A DNA stretch of 64,000 nucleotides from Acinetobacter calcoaceticus ANC 3811 (GTDB taxonomy: Bacteria; Pseudomonadota; Gammaproteobacteria; Pseudomonadales; Moraxellaceae). This document shows positions 9,211-17,736 of the stretch, in pieces. The stretch's first letter is position 1, and every line of letters begins with the position of its first letter. A program made the translations under genes and the position numbers. A model generated the notes under the pieces. That model was not told the origin of the DNA and ran no database searches. It worked only from the letters and a program-made list of their open reading frames with translations. Where the stretch lies: the NCBI RefSeq assembly GCF_000399665.1, contig NZ_KB976986.1, forward strand, positions 2,749,261 to 2,813,260, read 5' to 3'.

Positions 9211-10292
9211 ACTTTCTCTTGCGTAGGGATTAACCTTAAGCGTATATCTTGATCAAGTTGTGTCACATCAAGAAGTGTAAAACGAAGTTGTTGTGCCATA
9301 TATTCAAACTCTGCATTGAACATGGCTCTTGCACTTTTCCCCAAGAATGTCGGGGCAATATAACTGATCAACTCATCTACTAGACCTTCTTGTAAAAAGG
9401 CAGTAGATAAGGTCGCACCGGCTTCCACCAACACATCATAAATTTGATGTTGCTTAGAGAGGATCTGTAACAGCATTTTTAAAGGCTGAATTTCTAATTG
9501 TATCACGCCTAAATCGGCAAGTTCTTGACGATATGGCCCCATCACCATCACAGTTTCAGGGTTTTCTAAAATTTTAGCAGTGAGCGGCAAACGTCCCTGA
9601 CGATCTAGAACAACTCGCTTTGGCTGAGCAACTGTCTCAATATCAATATGACTCAGTGAGCGCACATTAAGCTGACAATCATCTGCAATCACAGTTTCAA
9701 TGCCTGTAATCACTGCGCCTGAAATGGCACGCCAATGCTGGACATCTTGACGTGCAACTGCACCGGTAATCCACTTCGATTCACCAGATGCCATTGCCGT
9801 ACGTCCATCTAGGCTTGAAGCTACTTTTAAGCGTACATAAGGCATGCCCGTAGACATTGCCTTTAAGAAACCTTGATTTAATTTTTCTGCTAAATCTTCA
9901 CAAATACCAACTTCTACTTCAATGCCGGCATTTTTCAAAATCTGAACGCCTTTACCTGCAACGAGCGGGTTTGGATCAGGACATGCTACCACTACTTTTT
10001 TAACTTGGGCTTTAACCAATGCTTCAGCACAAGGAGGAGTTCTCCCATAGTGTGCACATGGCTCTAGCGTCACATACGCTGTTGCACCTTGAGCTTGCTC
10101 GGCTGCCTGACGTAAGGCAAAAACCTCTGCGTGCGGTTGACCTGCTTTAGGATGAAAGCCCTCACCTATTAACTGATCATCTTTGACAATGACGCAACCA
10201 ACATTTGGATTAGGCTTAGTCGAATATAGACCTCGTTTGGCAAGTTCAATAGCTTGCTGCATCCAATATTGATCTTTTTTCAACTCAGACAT
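9207..10292 (-). CDS. ribD: Bifunctional riboflavin deaminase-reductase RibD
   Basis: A 361-residue bifunctional enzyme for steps two and three of riboflavin synthesis. The N-terminal cytidine-deaminase-like domain (about 1-145) shows the zinc site His54-Ala-Glu56 and Cys79/Cys88 in LEPCAHYGRTPPC. The C-terminal RibD reductase domain (about 148-355) starts YVRLKVASSLDGR and includes GESKWITG and VEAGATLS for NADPH and substrate binding. It lies 15 bp after nrdR and overlaps the methylase start by 4 bases. Pairing with nrdR is widespread in proteobacteria. Confidence 0.96.
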   Translation of the reverse strand: MSELKKDQYWMQQAIELAKRGLYSTKPNPNVGCVIVKDDQLIGEGFHPKAGQPHAEVFALRQAAEQAQGATAYVTLEPCAHYGRTPPCAEALVKAQVKKVVVACPDPNPLVAGKGVQILKNAGIEVEVGICEDLAEKLNQGFLKAMSTGMPYVRLKVASSLDGRTAMASGESKWITGAVARQDVQHWRAISGAVITGIETVIADDCQLNVRSLSHIDIETVAQPKRVVLDRQGRLPLTAKILENPETVMVMGPYRQELADLGVIQLEIQPLKMLLQILSKQHQIYDVLVEAGATLSTAFLQEGLVDELISYIAPTFLGKSARAMFNAEFEYMAQQLRFTLLDVTQLDQDIRLRLIPTQEKV

Positions 10293-10307
10293 AAAAATCT
10301 CAAATAG

Positions 10308-10766
10308 TTATTGTTCACGTTGCTGCATTTGCTCAATTTGACGGCGAAAAGCTTCAACATCCTGAAAATCTTGATAAACAGAAGCAAATCGGACATAAGC
10401 GACATGGTCAAGTGCAAATAGGGATTGCATAACGACCTCACCAATTGTTCGAGACTTCACGTCACGCTCACCTAAACGGCGAATCTGCAATTGAATATCA
10501 CTTAAAACAGTTTCGATCTGTTCTTGAGTGACCGGACGTTTTTGCAAAGCATGCATTAACGAACGGCGTAGCTTGGCCTCATCGAAAGGTTCATTTTTTC
10601 CATTCGATTTGATCACACGAGGCATTACCACTTCATAGCTTTCAAAAGTGGTAAAACGTTCACCGCAACTTACACACTCACGACGTCGACGAATCTGACA
10701 GCCTTCGGCGGCTAAACGTGAATCGATGACTTTACTATCTGCGGCGTTGCAAAATGGACAATGCAT
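10308..10766 (-). CDS. nrdR: Transcriptional repressor NrdR
   Basis: A 152-residue regulator of ribonucleotide reductase genes. The N-terminal zinc ribbon has Cys3, Cys6, Cys31 and Cys34. The following ATP-cone (about 48-138) begins [18 protein letters not shown] and senses ATP/dATP, which changes oligomer state and binding to NrdR boxes in nrd promoters. It heads the minus-strand nrdR-ribD-methylase-ribE run; the upstream neighbour amtB is on the same strand but ends at its own perfect terminator, so a promoter is expected in 10767-10840. Confidence 0.96.
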   Translation of the reverse strand: MHCPFCNAADSKVIDSRLAAEGCQIRRRRECVSCGERFTTFESYEVVMPRVIKSNGKNEPFDEAKLRRSLMHALQKRPVTQEQIETVLSDIQLQIRRLGERDVKSRTIGEVVMQSLFALDHVAYVRFASVYQDFQDVEAFRRQIEQMQQREQ

Positions 10767-10842
10767 AGCGGATTTATAGGGTCGATTACTTTGACCTAGT
10801 GTAGCAAAATTTCTACACTTACAGAACCAGCATTCTATAAGA

Positions 10843-10872
10843 CAAAAAAACAGTCCGAAGACTGTTTTTTTG
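10843..10872. terminator. Intrinsic terminator after amtB
   Basis: A perfect 13-bp stem with a CGAA tetraloop: C, seven A, CAGTC (10843-10855) pairing with GACTG, seven T, G (10860-10872). It lies 18 bp beyond the amtB stop on the minus strand. Confidence 0.92.
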
Positions 10873-10890
10873 ATTGGAATATATTACGAA

Positions 10891-12285
10891 TTATTCAATA
10901 CGTTCGCCATGTTGGCTTAAATCCAGACCCATGCGTTCATCATCGGCGTTAACACGGATACCAATCACAAGATCAATCACTTTAAGAATTACAAAAGTAG
11001 CGACACCACTGTAAATCATAGTTGCCAATACGCCTTCAACTTGTACCCATAATTGACCAGCGAATGTTGGTGCTAAGGTAACGTTGGCTGCTTTGATAAT
11101 TTCATCACTGTAAAATACGCCAGTTAAAATCGCACCGACAATACCACCTACAGCATGTAAACCAAATGCATCCAAAGCATCATCGGCTTTAAGTAAGCGT
11201 TTAAGTGCAGTAATACCCCAGAAGCACACTACGCCACCGATAAGGCCCATGACTAAAGCACCGCCGACACCGACGAAACCTGCTGCTGGCGTAATCACAA
11301 CCAAACCAGCGACAGCACCAGAAGCACCACCTAATACAGATGCTTTACCACGAATCATACGTTCAACAACTAACCATGATAATGCAGCAGCGGCAGCAGC
11401 AACTTGAGTCACTAAAATCGCCATGCTTGCACGAGCACCAGCGCCTAAAGCACTACCACCATTAAAGCCAAACCAACCCACCCAAAGTAAGCTTGCACCG
11501 ACAACAGTTAGAGTCAAGTTATGCGGAGCCATAGACTCACGGCCAAGGCCAATACGTTTGCCAAGCATGTAAGCAGCAACTAAACCTGCAACACCTGAGT
11601 TGATATGTACAACTGTACCACCAGCAAAATCTAATGCGCCTGCTTTAAATAACCAGCCATCTGTTGCCCAAACCCAGTGAGTAATTGGTGCATAAACAAC
11701 AAGTACCCAAATTGCAATGAACGCCATGAAAGCTGAATACTTCATACGGTCTGCAATAGAACCGCTAAGAATTGCAACTGTAATGATGGCAAAAGTCATT
11801 TGGAAAATAACAAAGAGGCTTTCAGGAATTGTCCCGCTCAATGCATCAAACGCGACTCCGTTGAGCATTGCTTTAGACAAATCACCAAAAAATGCACCTG
11901 TGCCAGAGAACGCGATTGAATACCCAGCAACCACCCACAGCAAACTAACTAAAATCGCAGCTGAAAGGCTGAACATCATGGTACTTAAGACATTTTTTTT
12001 ACGTACCATACCGCCGTAGAATAGTGCCAACCCAGGAATGGTCATTAATAAAACCAAAGCTGTTGAAACCAAAATCCAAGATGTATCGCCTGTATCGAGT
12101 TTTGGTGTTGGTGCTGGAGCTGCCGGAGTTTCAGCAACTGGTGCTGCTGCAGTGGTTGCAGTAGCTGGAGATGTTGATGTAGCCGCAACTTCCGATGTAG
12201 GCGTTGTTACAGCATCTTCTGCCCAAACGGCAGTACCACCCAAAAGAGCGCCTGATAGACTCAGCGCCATAAGCATTTTTTTCAT
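10891..12285 (-). CDS. amtB: Ammonium transporter AmtB
   Basis: A 464-residue inner-membrane ammonium channel. Residues 1-22 are a signal peptide ending AVWA, then a linker of about 40 residues rich in Ala, Thr and Pro, then eleven membrane helices. Amt landmarks: GLALFYGGMVRKKN, DFAGGTVVHINSGVAGL with the first pore His, and DAFGLHAVGGIVGAILTG with the second. The C-terminal cytoplasmic tail (NADDERMGLDLSQHGER) is the GlnK-docking element. It lies 56 bp after glnK, the standard glnK-amtB pair, so nitrogen-regulated expression and PII gating are expected. Confidence 0.96.
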   Translation of the reverse strand: MKKMLMALSLSGALLGGTAVWAEDAVTTPTSEVAATSTSPATATTAAAPVAETPAAPAPTPKLDTGDTSWILVSTALVLLMTIPGLALFYGGMVRKKNVLSTMMFSLSAAILVSLLWVVAGYSIAFSGTGAFFGDLSKAMLNGVAFDALSGTIPESLFVIFQMTFAIITVAILSGSIADRMKYSAFMAFIAIWVLVVYAPITHWVWATDGWLFKAGALDFAGGTVVHINSGVAGLVAAYMLGKRIGLGRESMAPHNLTLTVVGASLLWVGWFGFNGGSALGAGARASMAILVTQVAAAAAALSWLVVERMIRGKASVLGGASGAVAGLVVITPAAGFVGVGGALVMGLIGGVVCFWGITALKRLLKADDALDAFGLHAVGGIVGAILTGVFYSDEIIKAANVTLAPTFAGQLWVQVEGVLATMIYSGVATFVILKVIDLVIGIRVNADDERMGLDLSQHGERIE

Positions 12286-12341
12286 TCGTGTCCCCCAACC
12301 TCATTTGCGAGTTATTTTCTACTCAGCAAGCTTTGTGCCAA

Positions 12342-12716
<375 letters not shown>

Positions 12717-12721
12717 TTATG

Positions 12722-12738
12722 TTCAATTTTCATGCCAA
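12722..12738 (-). promoter_or_regulatory. Possible sigma-54 (-24/-12) promoter for glnK-amtB
   Basis: Read on the minus strand, TTGGCATG-AAAA-TTGAA resembles the RpoN consensus TGGCACG-N4-TTGC. The -24 GG and the spacing match; the -12 GC is GA, so this is imperfect. It lies about 42 bases before the glnK ATG, a suitable leader length. NtrC/RpoN control of glnK-amtB is known in other gammaproteobacteria; here it is inference. Confidence 0.35.
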
Positions 12739-12958
12739 TATTTCAAAGGTTGAGGGAAATGAATCTATTGCATGAACTTTCTTTATAACCTATTTAGTGA
12801 TCAAGATGTAGATGAGCTATTAAAAATAAAATGAATTTTCAGTATAGTTGAGTGCTTATTTAATGTTCTATTTGTACTAAAAGAATTGAAACCTATATCC
12901 CACGTTCAAGCAGTGGTAAACTGTAAACCATAAGGTAATACAACACTTTGGATATTTC

Positions 12959-13186
12959 ATGCTAGAAACTTTATTACAGGCCATTCTGGAACAAATTGAT
13001 GAGCCTAAAAAAGATTTGGAAAAAAATTTACGTGCATTATTAAATGAAGCAGTCGAAAAGTTAGACCTTGTTTCTAAACAAGAGATTGACCGTCAAAAGA
13101 CCGCACTTCAATCAGCCAACCAACGTTTAGCAGAGCTACAAAAACAAGTGGAACTATTAGAAGAAACTTTAAAGAATAAAAAATAA
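12959..13186 (+). CDS. ubiK: Ubiquinone biosynthesis accessory factor UbiK (YqiC/BMFP family)
   Basis: A 75-residue protein of the UbiK/BMFP family: an amphipathic N-terminus (LLQAILEQIDEPKKDLEKNLRALL), the conserved VSKQEIDRQ element, and a C-terminal coiled coil (LAELQKQVELLEETLKNKK). UbiK proteins trimerise, bind lipid and support the soluble Ubi complex (with UbiJ) in aerobic ubiquinone synthesis. It lies 65 bp before comM on the same strand, a neighbourhood common in proteobacteria. Confidence 0.9.
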   Translation: MLETLLQAILEQIDEPKKDLEKNLRALLNEAVEKLDLVSKQEIDRQKTALQSANQRLAELQKQVELLEETLKNKK

Positions 13187-13251
13187 GCACCAATGTAGCG
13201 CACTTATACTTTACAACGATTAAAAATGAAGCACCATAATGGAACAATAAG

Positions 13252-14739
13252 ATGTCTTTTTCTAAAATTTATACACGGGGACTTTTGGGTTTACATGCAC
13301 CTCTAATTGAAGTAGAGGTCCATGTGAGTCAAGGCTTACCTTCTCTTACCATTGTAGGACTAGCTGAAGCGGCCGTAAGAGAAAGTAAAGACCGAGTTCG
13401 CTCAGCAATTATTAACAGTGGATTTCAATTCCCGACTAAACGGCTGACCATTAATCTTGCACCAGCAGATTTGCCCAAAGATGGGTCACGTCTAGATTTA
13501 CCAATTGCTGTAGGCATTTTAATTGCCTCTGGTCAGCTTCCAGAAAACTGTGCCGAAGATTTTGAATTAATTGGTGAATTAGCACTGGATGGTCATGTAA
13601 GGCCTGTGTCAGGTACTTTAACTTTGGCCATGGCTTGTCAACAAGCTAAGCATAAAATGCTTTTACCGCTTGATAATAGTGAGGATATTAGCCACTTACC
13701 TGATTTTAAATGTTACCCAGTAGGTCACTTAAAAGAAGTCTGTGAACATTTTCTGGGCACGAAATCTCTAACTTCGGTTGAGCCTACGACCACATCAAAC
13801 CAAATGCCTTATAAATTTGACCTTGCAGATGTAAAAGGTCAGCTACGCCCACGCCGTGCACTCGAAATTGCTGCTGCTGGGGGGCATTCTTTACTTTTTA
13901 AAGGCCCACCCGGAACAGGTAAGACTTTACTCGCCTCACGTCTGCCTTCAATTTTACCGCCGCTCTCTAATCAAGAAACGCTTGAAGTTGCGAGTATTTA
14001 CTCGATTTCGAATACATCACATACTTTTGGTCAGCGACCATTTAGAGCGCCCCATCATACAGCATCTGCAATTGCACTCGTTGGGGGCGGTTCTCACCCT
14101 AAACCGGGCGAAATTACATTATCGCATTTAGGCGTGCTCTTTTTAGATGAACTTCCCGAGTTTGATAGAAAAGTTCTAGAAGTCTTACGCCAGCCACTTG
14201 AGTCAAAAGAAATCATTATTTCACGAGCAGCTCGGCAAATTACTTATCCGGCTAACTTCCAACTGATTGCTGCAATGAACCCCTGCCCATGTGGTTATGC
14301 ATTTAATCAAGATAGTCGTTGTCAGTGCTCACCCGAAAGTATTAAACGCTATCAAAACCGGATATCGGGACCGTTACTTGACCGTATCGATTTACATATT
14401 GATGTACCGCCTTTAAAAGCTCAGGAACTGCAAGACCCAACGCCTACTGAAGACTCTACGGCGGTGCGACAACGCGTAATTTCTGCTTATGAACAACAAA
14501 TGCGAAGACAAAATTGTTTAAATCAGGCACTTTCACCGAAACAGCTAGAGCAACATGCCGTACTTGATAGCACTTCACAACGGATGATTGAAATGGCTCA
14601 GCAACGTTTAAATCTATCGGCTCGTGCTTATCATCGTGTTTTACGAGTAGCGCGGACCATTGCCGATTTAGCTCAAAGTGAGATGATTCAAAGCATTCAT
14701 CTTACAGAAGCGCTCTCTTATCGAGGCAATCATTCTTAA
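13252..14739 (+). CDS. comM: ComM/YifB family Mg-chelatase-like AAA+ helicase
   Basis: A 495-residue full-length ComM. The N-terminal ~165 residues are the Lon-S5-like ChlI domain (ASGQLPE, IGELALDG). The AAA+ core has Walker A GPPGTGKT (218-225), Walker B GVLFLDELPEF, and AMNPCPCGY with the Cys-rich insert. The C-terminal Mg_chelatase_C helical domain includes LSARAYHRVLRVARTIADL. ComM promotes branch migration of incoming DNA in natural transformation. In A. baumannii this gene is the classic AbaR island insertion site; here the reading frame is intact, with the target ACCGC at 13956-13960 uninterrupted (codons 235-237). Confidence 0.96.
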   Translation: MSFSKIYTRGLLGLHAPLIEVEVHVSQGLPSLTIVGLAEAAVRESKDRVRSAIINSGFQFPTKRLTINLAPADLPKDGSRLDLPIAVGILIASGQLPENCAEDFELIGELALDGHVRPVSGTLTLAMACQQAKHKMLLPLDNSEDISHLPDFKCYPVGHLKEVCEHFLGTKSLTSVEPTTTSNQMPYKFDLADVKGQLRPRRALEIAAAGGHSLLFKGPPGTGKTLLASRLPSILPPLSNQETLEVASIYSISNTSHTFGQRPFRAPHHTASAIALVGGGSHPKPGEITLSHLGVLFLDELPEFDRKVLEVLRQPLESKEIIISRAARQITYPANFQLIAAMNPCPCGYAFNQDSRCQCSPESIKRYQNRISGPLLDRIDLHIDVPPLKAQELQDPTPTEDSTAVRQRVISAYEQQMRRQNCLNQALSPKQLEQHAVLDSTSQRMIEMAQQRLNLSARAYHRVLRVARTIADLAQSEMIQSIHLTEALSYRGNHS

Positions 14740-14769
14740 AATGAAACAGCGGATGATAAGTCCGCTGTT
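14733..14769 (+). repeat. Direct repeat copy 1 (comM stop and terminator)
   Basis: A 37-base segment that starts just before the comM stop codon and includes its hairpin. A second copy with two mismatches occurs at 15379-15415, 646 bp away in the same orientation. Confidence 0.8.
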
Positions 14770-14770
14770 T
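14744..14770 (+). terminator. Hairpin terminator after comM
   Basis: A perfect 10-bp stem AAACAGCGGA / TCCGCTGTTT with a 7-base loop, 5 bp after the comM stop. The T-run is short, so it may be a weak terminator. Confidence 0.6.
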
Positions 14771-14829
14771 ATACAACGTCTTAATTAAAGAAGTTATTAC
14801 TGCCTATATAAGAAGGCAAAGAGGACGCT

Positions 14830-15375
14830 ATGAAAATTTTGGCTATTTCAGGTAGTACAAGAAAAGCATCTACAAATACCGCGCTATTACGAGCGATGAA
14901 AGATATCGCACCGGCCAGCATTGAGTTTTTAGTTTTCGATCAAATTAATAATCTTCCTATCTTTTCTCCAGATGATGAAGGAGAAAAAACGCCTGCCGTA
15001 GTAGAAGAATTCATCAAATCTGTTTCTGCCTCAGATGGCATTATCATCTCAAGTCCTGAATATATTCGTTGTATTCCAGGCGGTCTTAAAAATGCAATTG
15101 ATTGGATGGTTTCCCGCACCGAAATCATAGACAAGCCTATTGTTCTAGTTCATGCATCTGGCCGCGGCGACGATATGCTGGTTTCTTTAAGAAGAGTATT
15201 GTCGACAGTGAGTAGCAATTTTTTTGAAGATTTATTTTTACGCTTCTCTCTTCTTAGCAAATCCCCTGAACAAATTGTTGAGATGCTACAAACTGAACAA
15301 TATAAGTCACAAATTACACCCTTTCTGCTTAGCTTTGTCTCAGAAATTCAAAAGTATAAAGATCAATTAGAGTGA
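14830..15375 (+). CDS. NADPH-dependent FMN reductase family protein
   Basis: A 181-residue flavodoxin-like reductase (ArsH/YieF/ChrR relatives). It starts MKILAISGSTRKASTNTALLRA, the phosphate-binding loop for FMN. SPEYIRCIPGGLKNAIDWM is the second flavin-contact motif (SPEY...G.LKNA.DW) characteristic of the family. Such enzymes reduce flavins, quinones or oxyanions with NAD(P)H. A GAGG ribosome site precedes ATG. It is bracketed by two copies of the comM terminator segment and ends 6 bp from the convergent MocR gene, which suggests it was inserted at this junction. Substrate unknown. Confidence 0.88.
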   Translation: MKILAISGSTRKASTNTALLRAMKDIAPASIEFLVFDQINNLPIFSPDDEGEKTPAVVEEFIKSVSASDGIIISSPEYIRCIPGGLKNAIDWMVSRTEIIDKPIVLVHASGRGDDMLVSLRRVLSTVSSNFFEDLFLRFSLLSKSPEQIVEMLQTEQYKSQITPFLLSFVSEIQKYKDQLE

Positions 15376-15378
15376 GCT

Positions 15379-15415
15379 TTCTTAAAATGAAACAGCGGAT
15401 GATGAGTCCTCTGTT
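15379..15415 (+). repeat. Direct repeat copy 2, encoding the C-terminus of the MocR gene
   Basis: A second copy of the 37-base comM-end segment with two substitutions, one of which breaks the hairpin stem. Read on the minus strand it supplies the last codons (about EDSSSAVSF and stop) of the regulator gene at 15382-16833. Confidence 0.8.
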
Positions 15416-16833
15416 CCTTTGTTAAGAACTTGATTTAAGGTCTCGATTAAAGAAGTGATTTCTTTCTCTGATAAAGCTGCAAAACCAAAGCGAATACAGC
15501 GATTAGAAGACTCGAGTTTTTTAAATTTATGCTCTGTATCAATGTTGAGTTCTTTTATTTTTATAAGCTGATCTTGAGTAAATGGTTTCTGGAATTTTAC
15601 CCATAAAGCCATTCCACCCGCGGGTGGTTGTACCTGAACACTCTCTGCAAAAATTCGGTGGAACTCAGTTAACGCATGGTCACGGCGTAGCTGATATATT
15701 TTTTTCATTTTACGGATGTGTCTTTTAATTTCACCCCGTTGCATTAAATCTGCTAAGGCAAGTTCAGTAATATTATTACCTTGCCGATCAATCAATAAAA
15801 TATCTTCAGTAATCGATTGAATGATGGGTGACGATGCCACGATGTAGCCTAAACGAATCCCAGGTGCAAAGACCTTTGACAATGAACCAACATGAATGAC
15901 TAATTCAGAATGAGGCAAACTCGCTAAGGGTGGCATAGGCCGACTGTCATAGTGGAATTCATGATCATAATCATCTTCAATAATATAAAAGCCCCATTTT
16001 TTTGAAAGCTCTAAGAGTTGAAGACGGCGACTCATTGGCATGGTGACAGTTGTAGGATATTGATGATGCGGAGTTGTATAAATGGCAGCAACCGAGTGTT
16101 CTTTTAAAATCCGTTCTAAATCTTCAATGACAATGCCTTGTTCATCTAATTTGACAGAAACGACCTGAAAACCATTCGACTGGAATGCTTTAAAAGCAGA
16201 TGGATAATAAAGCTCTTCAACAACAATAACTCCCTGCCGATTGGGTAATGCACGGGATGCAACAAAAATTCCCATCTGGCTACCACGTACAATACAAATC
16301 TCATCTTCGGCAACATTCATAAAACGTTCCATCGACAACATTTGTTGTAAGGCTTGTCTTAACTCAATCATACCTTGGGGGTTTCCATAACCCATGTACT
16401 GGTTTTGGGTAATTTTAATCAATGCATGCCGATAGGCTCTTGAAAATAACTCATACGGAATAAGCCGTGGATCTGGTACACCATCGTTATGTGGATATAA
16501 AGCAACTTCTTGGATTATTGGCTTCTCATTAACTTTACGCTCAGATATTGACTCTATTTGGAGTTTTTTTTCTGGCAAAACATCTGCCACAAATGTGCCT
16601 TTTCGAGGGCGAGTCACAAGCCAGCCTTGCGCTTCTAATTCTTCATAGACCGCTTGTACCGTTTTCCGATTAATTCCTAATTCTTTTGATAGGCTACGAG
16701 ACCCCGGCAGCATAGTCCCTTGCGCCAACCGGCCACTTAAAATTTCCTGACTAATCAAGTTGGTCAGTTTTAGAAAAACCGTCTTTTCTTCTCTTTCATC
16801 GATACGAAAATGTACTTGCCAAGGTCTTAGCAT
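15382..16833 (-). CDS. MocR-type regulator (GntR HTH fused to aminotransferase-like domain)
   Basis: A 483-residue MocR/PdxR/GabR-type protein. Residues about 17-85 are a GntR winged helix (LPGSRSLSKELGINRKTVQAVYEEL then a RPRKGTFV wing). From about 115 it is a fold-type I aminotransferase domain, with YGNPQG, the EDDYDHEF block and the PLP-binding Lys320 in HVGSLSKVFAPG. Such proteins usually regulate the divergently transcribed gene in response to PLP plus an amine. Here that target is the class II aldolase operon, 111 bp away, with an inverted repeat between. The last nine residues come from a duplicated copy of the comM terminator segment. Confidence 0.92.
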   Translation of the reverse strand: MLRPWQVHFRIDEREEKTVFLKLTNLISQEILSGRLAQGTMLPGSRSLSKELGINRKTVQAVYEELEAQGWLVTRPRKGTFVADVLPEKKLQIESISERKVNEKPIIQEVALYPHNDGVPDPRLIPYELFSRAYRHALIKITQNQYMGYGNPQGMIELRQALQQMLSMERFMNVAEDEICIVRGSQMGIFVASRALPNRQGVIVVEELYYPSAFKAFQSNGFQVVSVKLDEQGIVIEDLERILKEHSVAAIYTTPHHQYPTTVTMPMSRRLQLLELSKKWGFYIIEDDYDHEFHYDSRPMPPLASLPHSELVIHVGSLSKVFAPGIRLGYIVASSPIIQSITEDILLIDRQGNNITELALADLMQRGEIKRHIRKMKKIYQLRRDHALTEFHRIFAESVQVQPPAGGMALWVKFQKPFTQDQLIKIKELNIDTEHKFKKLESSNRCIRFGFAALSEKEITSLIETLNQVLNKGTEDSSSAVSF

Positions 16834-16844
16834 ATTTGCCCCAT

Positions 16845-16891
16845 CTGGACCATATAACTTATAAAAACTGGATGTATTGATTCATCCAGTT
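16845..16891. promoter_or_regulatory. Putative MocR operator between regulator and aldolase operon
   Basis: A perfect 9-bp inverted repeat AACTGGATG (16866-16874) / CATCCAGTT (16883-16891) with an 8-base spacer, plus an extra direct CTGGA at 16845-16849, 23 bp from CTGGA in the left arm. Direct plus inverted half-sites in the divergent region are typical of MocR targets. Assignment to this regulator is inference. Confidence 0.55.
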
Positions 16892-16944
16892 GTTTTCTAT
16901 TCTGCCTTCACCTACTTAATTTGGTCAACTGGACTGGAGAAGAG

Positions 16945-17721
16945 ATGAAGACTACTTCTGTAAACAAACAAGACCTCATGCAACACGCACAGCAAAATAT
17001 GCAAAAGTGGATTAGTGACTCAGATTTAACTGACCGCCAAAAGCTTGCACTCACTTGTCGTATTTTATTTGATCATGGCCATGATTCTGGTTTAGCAGGC
17101 CAAATTACTTGCCGTAGTGAAAATAAAGATTCCTTTATTACCCAACGTTTTGGTTTAGGTTTTGATGAAATTACTGACTCAAACTTGCTTGAGGTGAATC
17201 AAGACTTAGAACCCATCAATCAAGAAGGTATGGCAAACCCAGCCAACCGCTTTCATACGTGGATTTATAAAGAGCACCCAGAGGTGAACTGTATTATCCA
17301 TACGCATCCGACTCATGTAGCTGCTTTGTCGATGCTTCAAATTCCGCTCATGATTTCTCAAATGGATGTTTGTGCACTCTATGAAGATTGCTCTTTTGTA
17401 GGCCATTGGCCAGGTGTTCCTGTAGGTAACGAAGAAGGTATTTTGATTTCTTCTGCTCTGGGTAAAAACCGTGCTGTTTTATTGTCTCACCATGGTCAAC
17501 TGGTCACAGGAAAAACCATTGAAGAAGCATGCAACTTGGCTCTTTTAATTGAACGCGCAGCTCAACTGCAACTACTAGCCATGTCTGCTGGGCAAATTCA
17601 GCCGATCCCACACGATTTAGCAACGGAAGCTCATGACTGGGTATCTACCGATAAACGTAACAAAGTGAACTTTGCTTACTACACACGTAAAGCTTTGAAA
17701 AAACATCCTGACTGTATTTAA
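16945..17721 (+). CDS. Class II aldolase/adducin family protein
   Basis: A 258-residue zinc-dependent aldolase-type domain. The metal ligands appear as His119-Thr-His121 in IIHTHPTHVAALS and the later SHHGQLV His; DHGHDSGLAGQI near the N-terminus is the phosphate or carboxylate loop. Members cleave or decarboxylate sugar phosphates and hydroxy acids. I chose ATG at 16945 because GGAG lies 5 bases before it; a TTG at 16921 extends the frame but has no ribosome site. It is followed 15 bp later by the DapA-like gene and faces a MocR regulator, suggesting a small catabolic operon. Substrate unknown. Confidence 0.88.
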   Translation: MKTTSVNKQDLMQHAQQNMQKWISDSDLTDRQKLALTCRILFDHGHDSGLAGQITCRSENKDSFITQRFGLGFDEITDSNLLEVNQDLEPINQEGMANPANRFHTWIYKEHPEVNCIIHTHPTHVAALSMLQIPLMISQMDVCALYEDCSFVGHWPGVPVGNEEGILISSALGKNRAVLLSHHGQLVTGKTIEEACNLALLIERAAQLQLLAMSAGQIQPIPHDLATEAHDWVSTDKRNKVNFAYYTRKALKKHPDCI

Positions 17722-17736
17722 AAAGAGATTTCGACC

